Below are positions 55,701 through 62,584 of a stretch of 64,000 bases of DNA, in pieces. Positions within the stretch are counted from its first letter, which is position 1. Each line of letters starts with the position of its first letter. The notes under the pieces are model-generated. The model was not told where the DNA came from and ran no database searches. It was given only the letters and a program-made list of their open reading frames with translations. The translations under genes were made by a program, and so were the position numbers. Origin of the DNA: Clostridia bacterium (GTDB taxonomy: Bacteria; Bacillota; Clostridia; Lutisporales; Lutisporaceae); assembly GCA_035628995.1 (NCBI GenBank), contig DASPIR010000006.1, positions 1 through 64,000 on the forward strand, written 5' to 3'.

Positions 55701-56244
55701 CGTTAATGAATCCGCCTCACAGAAATATAATCCTGACAGGATAAAACCAAGTGAACAGTTTGCAGTTGCTGTGTCAGCAAGAGTTCTTGCTCCTGAAACG
55801 CTTAATTTTGAAGGAAGCACCATCACTGCAGGAATGCCGAAACAATTCTCAAAGGATTGGGCATTTAGGACTATCGTGGGTGGTGGACTTGGTATAACTC
55901 CTGTTGCGGGAGAAGCAGTCACATTGGAAATTAAAAATCTGAGGGCTCCCGGTAGTACTGCAATGTTCACCTATGCAGGAGCGGGTATCGGAGTATCTGC
56001 CGGCGTAGGCTCGTTATGCGGACTAAGTGACTGGACTAAATTCCATACAGGTGATTATCTCAGTCTTAGTGATTTTGAAGGTCGTGCTATGCATGGCTCT
56101 ATAGGATTAGGATATGGTACAGATGAATTTGTTCTTTTTGGGCCAAAAAACAAAGGCAAGACAGATAGCCCAGTTTCATTGAAAAGCTCCGGCCCTGGAG
56201 GTTATTTCGGTGCAAGTGCCACTGACGGATATCTTAGTAAATAG
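49738..56244 (+). CDS. Fused TcB-TcC toxin subunit with RHS shell
   Basis: This roughly 2170-residue protein unites TcB and TcC. The N-terminus is an SpvB domain (SLPQGGGA, PPGRGGLNSDLRLNYSS, GLGWNLDTP) to about residue 300. FG-GAP-like repeats (DINGDGLSDIV near 510, DINGDGLDDAV near 575) and TcdB middle domains to about 900 follow. RHS repeats (YDALGRL, YDLLGRR) occur from about 1150 to 1850, and the RHS core reads RYNGKETDNELGLVNFGARYYIP to NNPVTLVDPVGK near 1918. The last 250 residues are a separate variable domain. GGGAGG lies against ATG 49729, so TTG 49738 (9-base spacing) is the preferred start. It is 80-90 bases behind the TcA-like gene. Confidence 0.88.
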   Translation: MEDKSGVGRTAVSLPQGGGAAMASSDSLTVDMSRGGGSYSVSIQAPPGRGGLNSDLRLNYSSTTGFGAAGLGWNLDTPRIFRRTDTGVPTYNDSEDVFSYQGEELVFCGNGQYRAKIEKNFMKIAYNGVSWEARDRMGRLYVFGEADSERLYNPANPSEVFAWLISRIEDTNGNVIKYSYRRDMRTITPSQGLSFQASQLYLDKIEYNPHGSGWLHKIQVTYDYSDPNGPAREDAQLSYKTGFPLYTGFRLARIDVFADISSEFTGRIRSYLVSYDEDPHTGFALLKKVTVEGYDDNGNMLSLPPVTFEYSSLDTSQASLCTLEGAPQIDFAQGDFELVDLTANGIPDIINTTPGNHTFWLNNNWREASALPQGHKHFAPGTPMASSPNISIMQPDAFLADVRGRMSADLLTGTAVVDSPSYNATHSDILALNLRWGNTSNFTNPPPFNFNDGNSRVVDVSGRGGMDVLRCENGYFRCWLNKPDGSYEDRGTSPAIPGLSFQNPEWTFADINGDGLSDIVHVQNGRIEYYLNKGAGCTQGALFQMTPILMENSQALAQSSMNWEPQRLMFMDINGDGLDDAVYIYADRLVYWINRGGWSWSGIHEIIFSENGFPVSLTTNRASIRKGDMLGTGMPGILWSANACPIRFMDITAGKKPLLLTGIDNGVGGKTTISYTSTARANGREWTTRIPFSVYVINEIQRLDTITAHIEKTKYRFYDGKYDKEKREFLGFGIVEEEKVGDEGTPDPSCETRITITKNHLGENSSQDPLLRAKERVLAGLPYWQAISGKDTSRPYRIAEWIYEPFVCRDFNTGADCFGANGLSQRDAAGNAIPEPVCSASEALELELFYDTAAANAYLDRTQSLGGNASISSNKATDNKVDIFGRNMSLLEASNIKISGSNVAGYENICSISATVAPAVFTNALVGALKIICKKCDMKTTVTAYAQKEASHIVLPVARILTRSNGKVIQDTRRYYDGNAYTGLARGLVDRGNLSREEVLILRQDQYLKVYSDLPGGTPDMAALGYIYMEYGERKRILFKPPIDIRVPKLPILEKFPPLDRKPVVFLPEGYGYFVNTRRLKYAVLGNGSIAYGNISGSLDAFGNETLFEWDAFHLSNVSKKDPAGNSTLTKLNYRVSKSAVTTDANGNSTYMEYDALGRLVKIIKPGDNTAFPTIKYEYHTSILPICMKTSLREEANLPGTHDYTEYMDGWGRQLQNRLEAENGTFTVSGCTAYNFRGGIMDKYVPYFDNYMDYSDVKRGAAFYKTKIDALDRKTAYVHPDGRRSVLKYKGFEVEEYDREDMFRASSHYATPTKMVYDTRGNLVEVYQRSDNSTIHTIYEYDILNLLTAIKPEGGPSGTPVINYMYDLLGRRLRAEHIHGGAVRAVFDVRGLKAFECNGLDNVVIQKFDKVGRIIEKSFSNSAEPPIQYTYIDSGTAFPRGTNLIGRLSCVRDALGTAEFTYNSRGHLTRHLRTWDEEGVKAEYRVDFRYDSADRLIRTIYPSLNGGKDRISVYSKHGTGNLLESIEYVCALQTNTLVKNIDYDARGMRKLVEFGSGLVTEFNYDENNLWLSGLKTHNPGNSVLQDLEYYHDLEGNLIARLDKCSDNADIYGYDALYRLVSFTEAQVSQLGTMPKDYTALLKKLSSLNTPALSYKYSPIGDILELGGIGAYKYAQASGTVSANFAAGGCEYIFDKAGRLSEKRSTSANPAVEDSYFYDCEGRLTRIEQFDNDQVIEITYDYEGERISKLVKELSTGKLISETRYIGRWVVLEHSAGQTSWSAFRLYVFDENKRIAELDAKGNIVEYIHADHLGSASAICDKSGNSLGVLRYKPFGEEMNSTVCSSFRYRYNGKETDNELGLVNFGARYYIPLVGRWASIDPAIYSEPEKLIKNPQGLNVYAYALNNPVTLVDPVGKSATKYKGEYIDTRQNIVRNIPMENGTVMAVTYRIVEAKPGTWLSKITYDFGLGKYYSKEQGYGAYDRNIIFPVNESASQKYNPDRIKPSEQFAVAVSARVLAPETLNFEGSTITAGMPKQFSKDWAFRTIVGGGLGITPVAGEAVTLEIKNLRAPGSTAMFTYAGAGIGVSAGVGSLCGLSDWTKFHTGDYLSLSDFEGRAMHGSIGLGYGTDEFVLFGPKNKGKTDSPVSLKSSGPGGYFGASATDGYLSK

Positions 56245-56264
56245 TCACCATTAAGGAGTTGTTG

Positions 56265-57230
56265 ATGGTAATGCCTTCATGGTCAATGATAGAAAGCTTA
56301 TTAAATGATAGAACAGAGTATTTGCTAAACAACAACCATAACAAATTTAATATTTCAGATGGATTATTTTCACCTTTCGAGCTGTCAGTGGACGCTTTGA
56401 GCGGAAAGTACGGGGCCCTATATGTGACCCCGGAAATACCCGCTTCAAAACTGTCGGAGAGACTGGAAGAAAATCTTCATGGAATTGCCCGGGAAGTCGG
56501 GCTTTCGGATAACGTGAAGAGGTTTGTTGCTGCCGCATATGAATCGCCCGCTCCTAATACTTTAATTCGCTTAGGCTATGCAGCCAGGGGCGATGACAGA
56601 ACATTTTACATGAATAAGCTCAGACCACGCATACTATATGATTTTCTGACTGGCATTGGAATGGCAGATTTTGCAGGACGTATAAAAAAAACATGCTTTT
56701 CTTTCTGTATCACTGATGAACATTTACATAATGAACCGGAATATTTAAAAAATATCAATGGATTTCCTTATTATTTAGGAATGTCTTTCGGGTATGCAGG
56801 GGCAAAGACCGGTAAATACAAAGCTTACATAGTTTTGCCGGAATGCAGCATACAAAGTCTATATGATTATATTGAGGTATCAGGAGGGAAAGAATGGGCA
56901 CAGACCTTAATCGGAGCTTCAAGACTGATTTATGGTGACTGCCAGTTTTACAGGGGTGGAAGAATAACCTTGACAATATCCAGCAGTTCACTAAAACCGG
57001 GAGTGTCTTTTTATCTTGGTGATCATGCATCTGACTCTGCAAAAATTATACTTTGTTTTGCTTTGTGCTCCTTTCTGCAATTACCTCTTACACACATAGC
57101 ATCTTTTGCATCAGTTTTATCGCAAATTTTTGACTGGAAGCATACAAAACAGCTCAGTTATTTTTCAATAGAACCCCACGGTCCTTCAGGTGCAAGGCTC
57201 AGGCTGTGGCTGAGAAGTGGGGATGCTTAA
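56265..57230 (+). CDS. Unknown protein of the Tc operon
   Basis: I do not recognise this 321-residue protein. It lacks a signal peptide or clear membrane helices. It has alternating strands with K-x-Y-type motifs (GKYKAYIVLPE near residue 185, GRITLTISS near 235, GARLRLWLRSG at the end), a layout superficially like ABBA-type prenyltransferases, but I would not assign that. It starts at ATG 56265 with AAGGAG at 6-base spacing, 20 bases after the TcBC stop, so it is the third gene of the operon. It could modify, chaperone or regulate the toxin, or confer immunity to the payload. Confidence 0.65.
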   Translation: MVMPSWSMIESLLNDRTEYLLNNNHNKFNISDGLFSPFELSVDALSGKYGALYVTPEIPASKLSERLEENLHGIAREVGLSDNVKRFVAAAYESPAPNTLIRLGYAARGDDRTFYMNKLRPRILYDFLTGIGMADFAGRIKKTCFSFCITDEHLHNEPEYLKNINGFPYYLGMSFGYAGAKTGKYKAYIVLPECSIQSLYDYIEVSGGKEWAQTLIGASRLIYGDCQFYRGGRITLTISSSSLKPGVSFYLGDHASDSAKIILCFALCSFLQLPLTHIASFASVLSQIFDWKHTKQLSYFSIEPHGPSGARLRLWLRSGDA

Positions 57231-57292
57231 AGGGACGGTTCTTGATTAGTTTGTGTAACAAGCACCGAACAAAAGAACTTAATTGAGAAATA

Positions 57293-57324
57293 TAAAAAAC
57301 TCTGGGGACAAAATCCTCAGAGTT
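57293..57324 (-). terminator. tRNA-Ser-associated terminator
   Basis: AACTCTG / CAGAGTT arms (57298-57304 and 57318-57324) are followed on the minus strand by a T-run. It follows the tRNA-Ser fragment as a normal tRNA terminator would. Confidence 0.75.
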
Positions 57325-57336
57325 GCTTGCTTTTTA

Positions 57337-57394
57337 TGGCGGAGAGAGAGGGATTCGAACCCTCGGACCGCGTTAACAGTCACACGATTTCCAG
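57337..57394 (-). pseudogene. Truncated tRNA-Ser(GGA), 3' half
   Basis: On the minus strand the sequence reads an anticodon loop CTGGAAA, the 3' anticodon stem, a long class II variable arm (GTGTGACTGTTAACGCGGT), a T-arm with GGTTCGAATCC and the acceptor 3' end with CCA. The 5' acceptor, D-arm and 5' anticodon stem are missing. It breaks off at the anticodon loop, a classic recombination point of tRNA-targeted elements. Confidence 0.8.
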
Positions 57395-57876
57395 GTAAGT
57401 ATGGGTGTTTTTAGATTGGTTTATTGAATTTTAGTTTACTTGAGAAATGTTGACTTTACAATGGCTTAACGCATGTTAATTGTTTAATTTGCATTAGTAT
57501 ATACCTTTAAGTTTTTTTGTGTTATTACCATAGTGTTACCACGAAAACTCTCCTATATAATAACTGGCAGACTCACTTTGGGAATAGAGTGATTTAAAAG
57601 GGGTTACTATCAATAACCAACTAAACATAGTGCCTGGGAAACTCCGAATTTGTATATTTATTTTTTACCTTGTATATTTATTTAGTGCCCATAGTTTTTC
57701 GGAGGTTTCCTAGGCACTATATTTAAGCCGAGCGAGTTTTCTATTATTTGTTTAATAGTTGCAATTATCGAATAATTATACAAAATTATTTGCTTATTGT
57801 TAGAAAATATAATAAAATAGCGGCATTACAAAAATTTATAGATTATACATTATACATTATGAAGGGGATGGTTTTT
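57395..57876. other. Intergenic stretch beside the tRNA-Ser fragment
   Basis: No gene is seen. Near 57519-57541 the repeated units GTGTTATTACCA and GTGTTACCA resemble arm-type integrase sites, as found next to attachment sites. A MITE-like inverted repeat is at 57627-57720. The rest is AT-rich and probably holds the promoter of the permease. Confidence 0.4.
57627..57720. mobile_element. MITE-like inverted repeat
   Basis: The 94-base element has terminal inverted repeats starting ATAGTGCCTGGGAAAC at the left and ending GTTTCCTAGGCACTAT at the right, about 22 bases with one mismatch and one indel. Its interior has two copies of TTGTATATTTATTT. One terminal repeat recurs at 61594-61616. It encodes no protein and could be mobilised by a transposase elsewhere. 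Confidence 0.55.
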
Positions 57877-59253
57877 ATGGAGACAAAATTAGAAAAAAAG
57901 TATGGTCTACTTACGGCGATAGCAATGGTTGTTGGTATTGTTATAGGTAGCGGAGTTTTCTTTAAAGCAGAAAAAGTTTTAACTGCGACTGGAGGAAATC
58001 TTACATTAGGTATACTAGCTTGGGTTATAGGTGGTATCATTATGATTGCCTGTGCCTATACTTTTGCTGTAATGTCAACTAAATATCAGTATGTAAACGG
58101 TGTAGTAGATTATGCAGAAGCTACAATGGGCAGAAAATACGGATACTATGTTGGATGGTTTATGGCATTGATTTACTATCCAACATTGACATCAGTATTA
58201 GCCTGGGTTTCGGCCAGATATACTTCTGTATTATTTGGGTTTTCAATTACCGGTGGAGAGTGCATGACTATTGCAGCTCTATTTTTGATAGGCAGCTATG
58301 CATTAAATGCATTATCACCAGTTTTAGCAGGTAAATTTCAAGTTAGTACAACTATAATAAAACTTATTCCACTAATTTTAATGGCTATAGTTGGAACAAT
58401 CGTAGGTATCAGTAGTGGTATGACTGTAAATAACTTTACAACTGTAGTAACAAAAATCAGTACTACTAATGCATTATTTACAGCTGTTGTTGCGACAGCT
58501 TTTGCATATGAGGGTTGGATTATTGCTACATGTATCAATGCTGAATTAAGAGATGCAAAGAAAAATCTTCCATTAGCTCTTGTTGGAGGAACTTTTACTA
58601 TAATGGTTGTTTATATTCTTTATTATATTGGATTGGCTGGAGCAGTACCAAACGAAGTTATGATGGCCGGTGGTGAAGCAGGAGCAAAACTAGCATTTCA
58701 AACAGTATTTTCGACTTTAGGTGGTTCACTAATCTTTGTATTTGTTATTATTTCTTGTTTAGGAACTTTAAACGGATTAATGCTTGGATGTACACGTGGT
58801 CTTTATTCAATAGCAGTAAGAGGCTTTGGACCAAAGCCAAATGTATATAATCAGGTTGATAGCATGACAAATATGCCAACAAATTCATCTATCTTTGGTT
58901 TACTTCTTTGTGGTATATGGTTGTTCTTCTTCTATGGTGCTAATTTAACAAATCCTTGGTTTGGATTTTTCTGTTTTGATTCTTCGGAATTACCTATAGT
59001 TACTATTTATGCAATGTATATTCCGATATTTTTTATGATGATAAAAAGAGAGAAAGACTTAAACTTCTTCAATAGATTTGTGGCGCCTACTGTTGCTTTA
59101 GCAGGATGTGTTTTCATGATAATTGCTGCCTGTTTTTCTCATAAGATGGCAGTCGTTGCATACCTGATCATATTTGCAGTTATAATGGGTATTGGTGCTA
59201 TGTATGCAAATAAAAAAGTTGAAAGTAATAAATCCTTAGAAACGATGATGTAG
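57877..59253 (+). CDS. APC-family amino acid permease
   Basis: This 458-residue membrane protein of the amino acid-polyamine-organocation superfamily has twelve predicted helices. TM1 carries the unwound GIVIGSGVFFKAE substrate-binding motif near residues 15-30, and TM6 has TAFAYEGWI. It resembles serine/threonine exchangers and LAT-type bacterial carriers. The longest frame begins at 57748, but ATG 57877 with AAGGGGATGG upstream starts at the real N-terminus METKLEKKYG. Codon choice is strongly AT-rich. It stands alone beside the tRNA-Ser fragment. Substrate is unknown. Confidence 0.9.
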   Translation: METKLEKKYGLLTAIAMVVGIVIGSGVFFKAEKVLTATGGNLTLGILAWVIGGIIMIACAYTFAVMSTKYQYVNGVVDYAEATMGRKYGYYVGWFMALIYYPTLTSVLAWVSARYTSVLFGFSITGGECMTIAALFLIGSYALNALSPVLAGKFQVSTTIIKLIPLILMAIVGTIVGISSGMTVNNFTTVVTKISTTNALFTAVVATAFAYEGWIIATCINAELRDAKKNLPLALVGGTFTIMVVYILYYIGLAGAVPNEVMMAGGEAGAKLAFQTVFSTLGGSLIFVFVIISCLGTLNGLMLGCTRGLYSIAVRGFGPKPNVYNQVDSMTNMPTNSSIFGLLLCGIWLFFFYGANLTNPWFGFFCFDSSELPIVTIYAMYIPIFFMMIKREKDLNFFNRFVAPTVALAGCVFMIIAACFSHKMAVVAYLIIFAVIMGIGAMYANKKVESNKSLETMM

Positions 59254-59336
59254 TTTAATAAATCCTCTTATACATAAGTATGAGGGGATTTATTGCTGTA
59301 AGAGCATCAAAATAAAAGGGTGTACTTGAAACACCC

Positions 59337-60449
59337 TTATCTTAGTACTTTATATATCTTACTTATAACCGTGTCTATTTCATCCTTTGTAGTAAATCTA
59401 CCAAGACTGAAACGTACAGCTCCATGTCCAACTTCATCCGAAACGCCCATAGCCTTTAAGACAGGGGATATTGTTGTCAAGCCTGAATGGCAGGCAGAAC
59501 CTGTTGACGCTGCAACATCGTCCAAGCCGTTTAAAACCTCATGCCCGTTAAAACCGATAAAGCTGATATTCAAGGTGTTTGGAAGCCTTTTTTCAGGATG
59601 TCCGTTTAGTACAATTATTTCCCCGAAATTTACTTTAAGGCTGTTATAGAAATACTCTGTCATTAATTTTAAACTATCGCTTTTTAAGGTCTCTTTTGCA
59701 ATTTCGCACGCTTTACCGAGGGCAACATCAAAAATGATATTCTCCGTTCCGGCACGCCTGCCGCTTTCATGTCCTGCACCATGTATTAAAGGCTCAATAC
59801 TGATTCCTTTTCTCACGTATAAGGCACCGATACCCTTTGGTGCATAAAGCTTATGTCCAGCAACTGTTAGAAAATCAATGCCTAGCTCTTTGACATCAAC
59901 AGGCACTTTACCTATTGATTGAGAAGCATCGGTATGAAACAGGATGTTATGTTTATGGCAAATATCTGAGATCTCCTTTATAGGCTGCAGTGTTCCAGTT
60001 TCATTGTTAGAATGCATAATTGTAACGAGTATGGTTTTGTCTGTTATAAGCTTTTCCAATGCAGTAATGTTTATTATTCCATACGGGTCAACAGGTACAT
60101 ATGAAATTTCATACCCCAGTCTTTCTAAATATTTGCACGGGTTCAAGACAGCCGGATGCTCTATCTGCGAGGTAATTATGTGATTGCCTTTATTTTTATA
60201 TGAATAGGCAACCCCTTTTATAACCATATTGTTTGCTTCGCTGCCGCCACTTGTGAATATTATTTCTTCCGATTGACAGTTTAGCAAATCCGCTACCTGC
60301 TGCCTTGATTGCTCAACTGCTCTTTTTGTAGTAACACCCAATTCATGACTGCTCGATGGATTTCCAAAATTATCGAAAATGAAGGGGAGCATAGAGTCTG
60401 CAACTTGTTTGTCAATCGGGGTTGTAGCATTATAATCAAGATATATCAT
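59337..60449 (-). CDS. Cysteine desulfurase (NifS/IscS type)
   Basis: This 370-residue PLP enzyme removes sulfur from cysteine for Fe-S cluster or thio-cofactor synthesis. MIYLDYNATTP begins it, THMHSNNETGT-like TIMHSNNETGTLQPI contains the PLP-contact His, TVAGHKLYAPKG holds the Schiff-base Lys, and SAC in ASTGSACHSG is the catalytic Cys loop. ATG 60449 with AAAGGA is preferred over 60479. No IscU, NifU or ThiI gene is adjacent, so its role (Fe-S assembly, tRNA thiolation or cysteine catabolism) stays open. Confidence 0.93.
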   Translation of the reverse strand: MIYLDYNATTPIDKQVADSMLPFIFDNFGNPSSSHELGVTTKRAVEQSRQQVADLLNCQSEEIIFTSGGSEANNMVIKGVAYSYKNKGNHIITSQIEHPAVLNPCKYLERLGYEISYVPVDPYGIINITALEKLITDKTILVTIMHSNNETGTLQPIKEISDICHKHNILFHTDASQSIGKVPVDVKELGIDFLTVAGHKLYAPKGIGALYVRKGISIEPLIHGAGHESGRRAGTENIIFDVALGKACEIAKETLKSDSLKLMTEYFYNSLKVNFGEIIVLNGHPEKRLPNTLNISFIGFNGHEVLNGLDDVAASTGSACHSGLTTISPVLKAMGVSDEVGHGAVRFSLGRFTTKDEIDTVISKIYKVLR

Positions 60450-60684
60450 ATAGTATTCCTTTCTGTTGACGGGGTTCACAGCCGAACCCTCGCCTTATTT
60501 TTATGACTTATCAATGTCTTTGCCACTTTCATATTCACAATATTGTACAAATATGCATATAAGAAAATAATATTAGCTTTTAGAATATATGTCAAGGAAC
60601 TCTGACTACTGGCGAGAACAAAGGTAATTATTGTAATAAAAGCTGCTTGTAATACCATAGGGGCGTGGACGTTTAAATATATAA

Positions 60685-60713
60685 TTGACTTTTGCTAGAC
60701 GCTGTTTTGATAT
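60685..60713 (+). promoter_or_regulatory. Promoter of the DUF169 gene
   Basis: TTGACT (60685-60690) and TGATAT (60708-60713) are separated by 17 bases and lie just before the AAAAGGGGGTCG ribosome site. Confidence 0.6.
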
Positions 60714-60740
60714 ATTTTCTATAAAAGGGGGTCGTATTAT

Positions 60741-61520
60741 ATGAATATCAAAGCAATGGTAGAAGATTTAAACTGTGTCTTAGGCTTGGAAAGATATATA
60801 GTTGGTATTAACTTTATTTTTAATAAAGAAGAATATGAACTTTCAGCTGTTCCACAGGTAAGATACAAGCTGTCATATTGCAATATGGTTAAATTGGCCG
60901 CATCAGGTAAAAGTTTCAAAGCAGACATAAACAATTTTTTATGTATTGGTTCAGCAAAAGCACTAGGCTTGATAAAACCGGATTCAAATGCGACTTCAGG
61001 TAATGTTTATTATTCCTTCGGGCTTTATGACAGCTTATGTACTGCTAAGAATGTGCAAGAAGATGTAACATTTTTAGATCATCAGACGTATGGGGTTGTT
61101 GTTATGCCTCTGGAAAAATTCGAGGCTCAGCCGGATGTTGCTATATTTATAGTAAATCCATATCAAAGTATGAGAATACTACAGGGATATGCATATCACC
61201 ATGGAGCAGCAAAGAATATAAAAATGGCGGGAAATTCTGGAATGTGCTCCGAATGCACGGCAACGACCTATGATACAAATGATATGAATTTGTCGCTCCT
61301 TTGTTCAAACACCAGGTTTTCTGCAAAGTGGAAGGATGATGAACTTGGCATTGGTATGCCATTTAATATGTTTGAAAAGGTTTGCGATGGTGTAATAAAA
61401 ACAATTGGACCATGCGAACCAAACGAAAGGAAAATGAAGATTATTGCAAAATGCAAAGAAGCAGGTAAGAAGATAGATATTAGTTTGGATGGCAACTATT
61501 TTAAGAGCACTTCAAAATAA
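60741..61520 (+). CDS. DUF169 family protein
   Basis: This 259-residue protein matches the DUF169 family of anaerobes and archaea. Conserved spots include PQVRYKLSYCNMVKLAASGKSF near residue 36, CIGSAKALGL, VVVMPLEKFEAQPDVAIFIVNPYQSMRILQGY, SGMCSECTA, and GIGMPFNMFEKV. Several conserved cysteines suggest metal or Fe-S binding. An AAAGGGGGTCG site precedes ATG 60741. Family function is not established. Confidence 0.88.
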   Translation: MNIKAMVEDLNCVLGLERYIVGINFIFNKEEYELSAVPQVRYKLSYCNMVKLAASGKSFKADINNFLCIGSAKALGLIKPDSNATSGNVYYSFGLYDSLCTAKNVQEDVTFLDHQTYGVVVMPLEKFEAQPDVAIFIVNPYQSMRILQGYAYHHGAAKNIKMAGNSGMCSECTATTYDTNDMNLSLLCSNTRFSAKWKDDELGIGMPFNMFEKVCDGVIKTIGPCEPNERKMKIIAKCKEAGKKIDISLDGNYFKSTSK

Positions 61521-61593
61521 TGCACAAGTGGAAATGTGAGGGAATTGGATGAAACTATATGAAATAGAGCAGAAGGTTTATTTAAACCTTTAG

Positions 61594-61616
61594 GTGCCTG
61601 GGAAACCTCCGAAAAA
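61594..61616 (+). repeat. Solo copy of the MITE-like terminal repeat
   Basis: GTGCCTGGGAAACCTCCGAA, followed by AAA, repeats the arm of the inverted repeat at 57627-57720. Only one arm is present, so it may be a decayed element or half-deletion. Confidence 0.5.
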
Positions 61617-61667
61617 GTCGCAAGATTTGAATAAGCCACGTTTACTAGGAATAGTAAATCATTACCC

Positions 61668-61952
61668 CTATTTCCAATGCCACCAATTTTGAAATTTCCC
61701 AGTTATAGTTATTGCAAGACCTAATATTATGCAAACTGAACCTAAAGTGTAAGATCCTCCGTATGAATAAACAAATCCAAAAAATATTAAAATTCCACCT
61801 AGCACTATCTTGCCTTTGCCGATTCTAGGATTTACAATAAGTCGTTCTTTATTTTTATTATCACTAATACTATTTGGAGCTCCGCAATTTGGACATGAAG
61901 CTGCATTTCGACTTATTTGTTTGCCACAATCAGGACAAGTCACAAGAGCCAT
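61668..61952 (-). CDS. Small zinc-ribbon membrane protein
   Basis: This 94-residue protein starts with a double CxxC zinc ribbon, MALVTCPDCGKQISRNAASCPNCGAPN (about 1-26), then a basic linker and two hydrophobic segments (KIVLGGILIFFGFVYSYGG and LGSVCIILGLAITITG). Start ATG 61952 has GGAGGGG 5-9 bases upstream; the longer frame to 62021 has no site. Such zinc-ribbon membrane proteins are common in Clostridia and of unknown role. Confidence 0.8.
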   Translation of the reverse strand: MALVTCPDCGKQISRNAASCPNCGAPNSISDNKNKERLIVNPRIGKGKIVLGGILIFFGFVYSYGGSYTLGSVCIILGLAITITGKFQNWWHWK

Positions 61953-62029
61953 CTTAACCCCTCCACAATATTTATTAACCGAATATTTCAACAAAAACTT
62001 ACATTTTCCCTTTATTTCCATAAAAAATA

Positions 62030-62056
62030 AATAGCACTATATTAAATAGTGCTATT
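62030..62056. terminator. Hairpin without strong T-run
   Basis: Perfect 11-base arms AATAGCACTAT (62030-62040) and ATAGTGCTATT (62046-62056) around a 5-base loop lie upstream of the zinc-ribbon gene. It could end leftward transcription from the decayed receptor gene. Confidence 0.45.
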
Positions 62057-62119
62057 AGTTAATTATCGGTTTCTTCTATAGGAAATATGGTGCCTGGCCT
62101 TATTCTATATATTTATATC

Positions 62120-62320
62120 TTAAACTTCCCAATAATCGCCTGTCTGTCCGAGTATATTAGCTGTTATTTCAGAAATCTGCACGGTGGATTTTGCTGTCTC
62201 CTCGGCTAGCTTTCTGATTTCGTTTGCTACCACAGCGAAGCCTTTTCCTGCATCACCGGCTCTAGCTGCTTCTATGGATGCATTGTAATCCTCCTCTGCT
62301 ATTTGTATAAACTTATCCTA
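62120..62320 (-). pseudogene. Methyl-accepting receptor remnant
   Basis: The minus strand reads [19 protein letters not shown] and [19 protein letters not shown] before a stop, unmistakably the signalling tip of a chemotaxis receptor. The motif just before it is shortened to IAEEDYNAS, with the QTNLLAL segment missing. Only about 65 codons remain of some 500, so this is a dead fragment. Confidence 0.85.
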
Positions 62321-62584
62321 TCATTTACTCCAATACCAGGATATGATTTATATCACACATTTGAAGGATTGTGAAAATGAGTGCCAGGAATTTAATTATC
62401 GGATTCGAATCCCTTTTCATGTTATTCTATATCATCAAATTACGGTCAATATTGATACGTTAATTAGAAGTCCATTAGAAGTATCTATGATACCTAACCC
62501 CATTGATCTACCTTGTATAGATGCTGATTCAACAAATATAATTATTTTATACTACATAATTTTATTAATCCTTGTGGTACTCAT
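62321..62584. other. Non-coding gap
   Basis: No credible gene here. A plus-strand frame across 62343-62612 runs into the 3' end of the MORN gene and lacks a ribosome site. The region may be further decayed receptor DNA. Confidence 0.5.
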
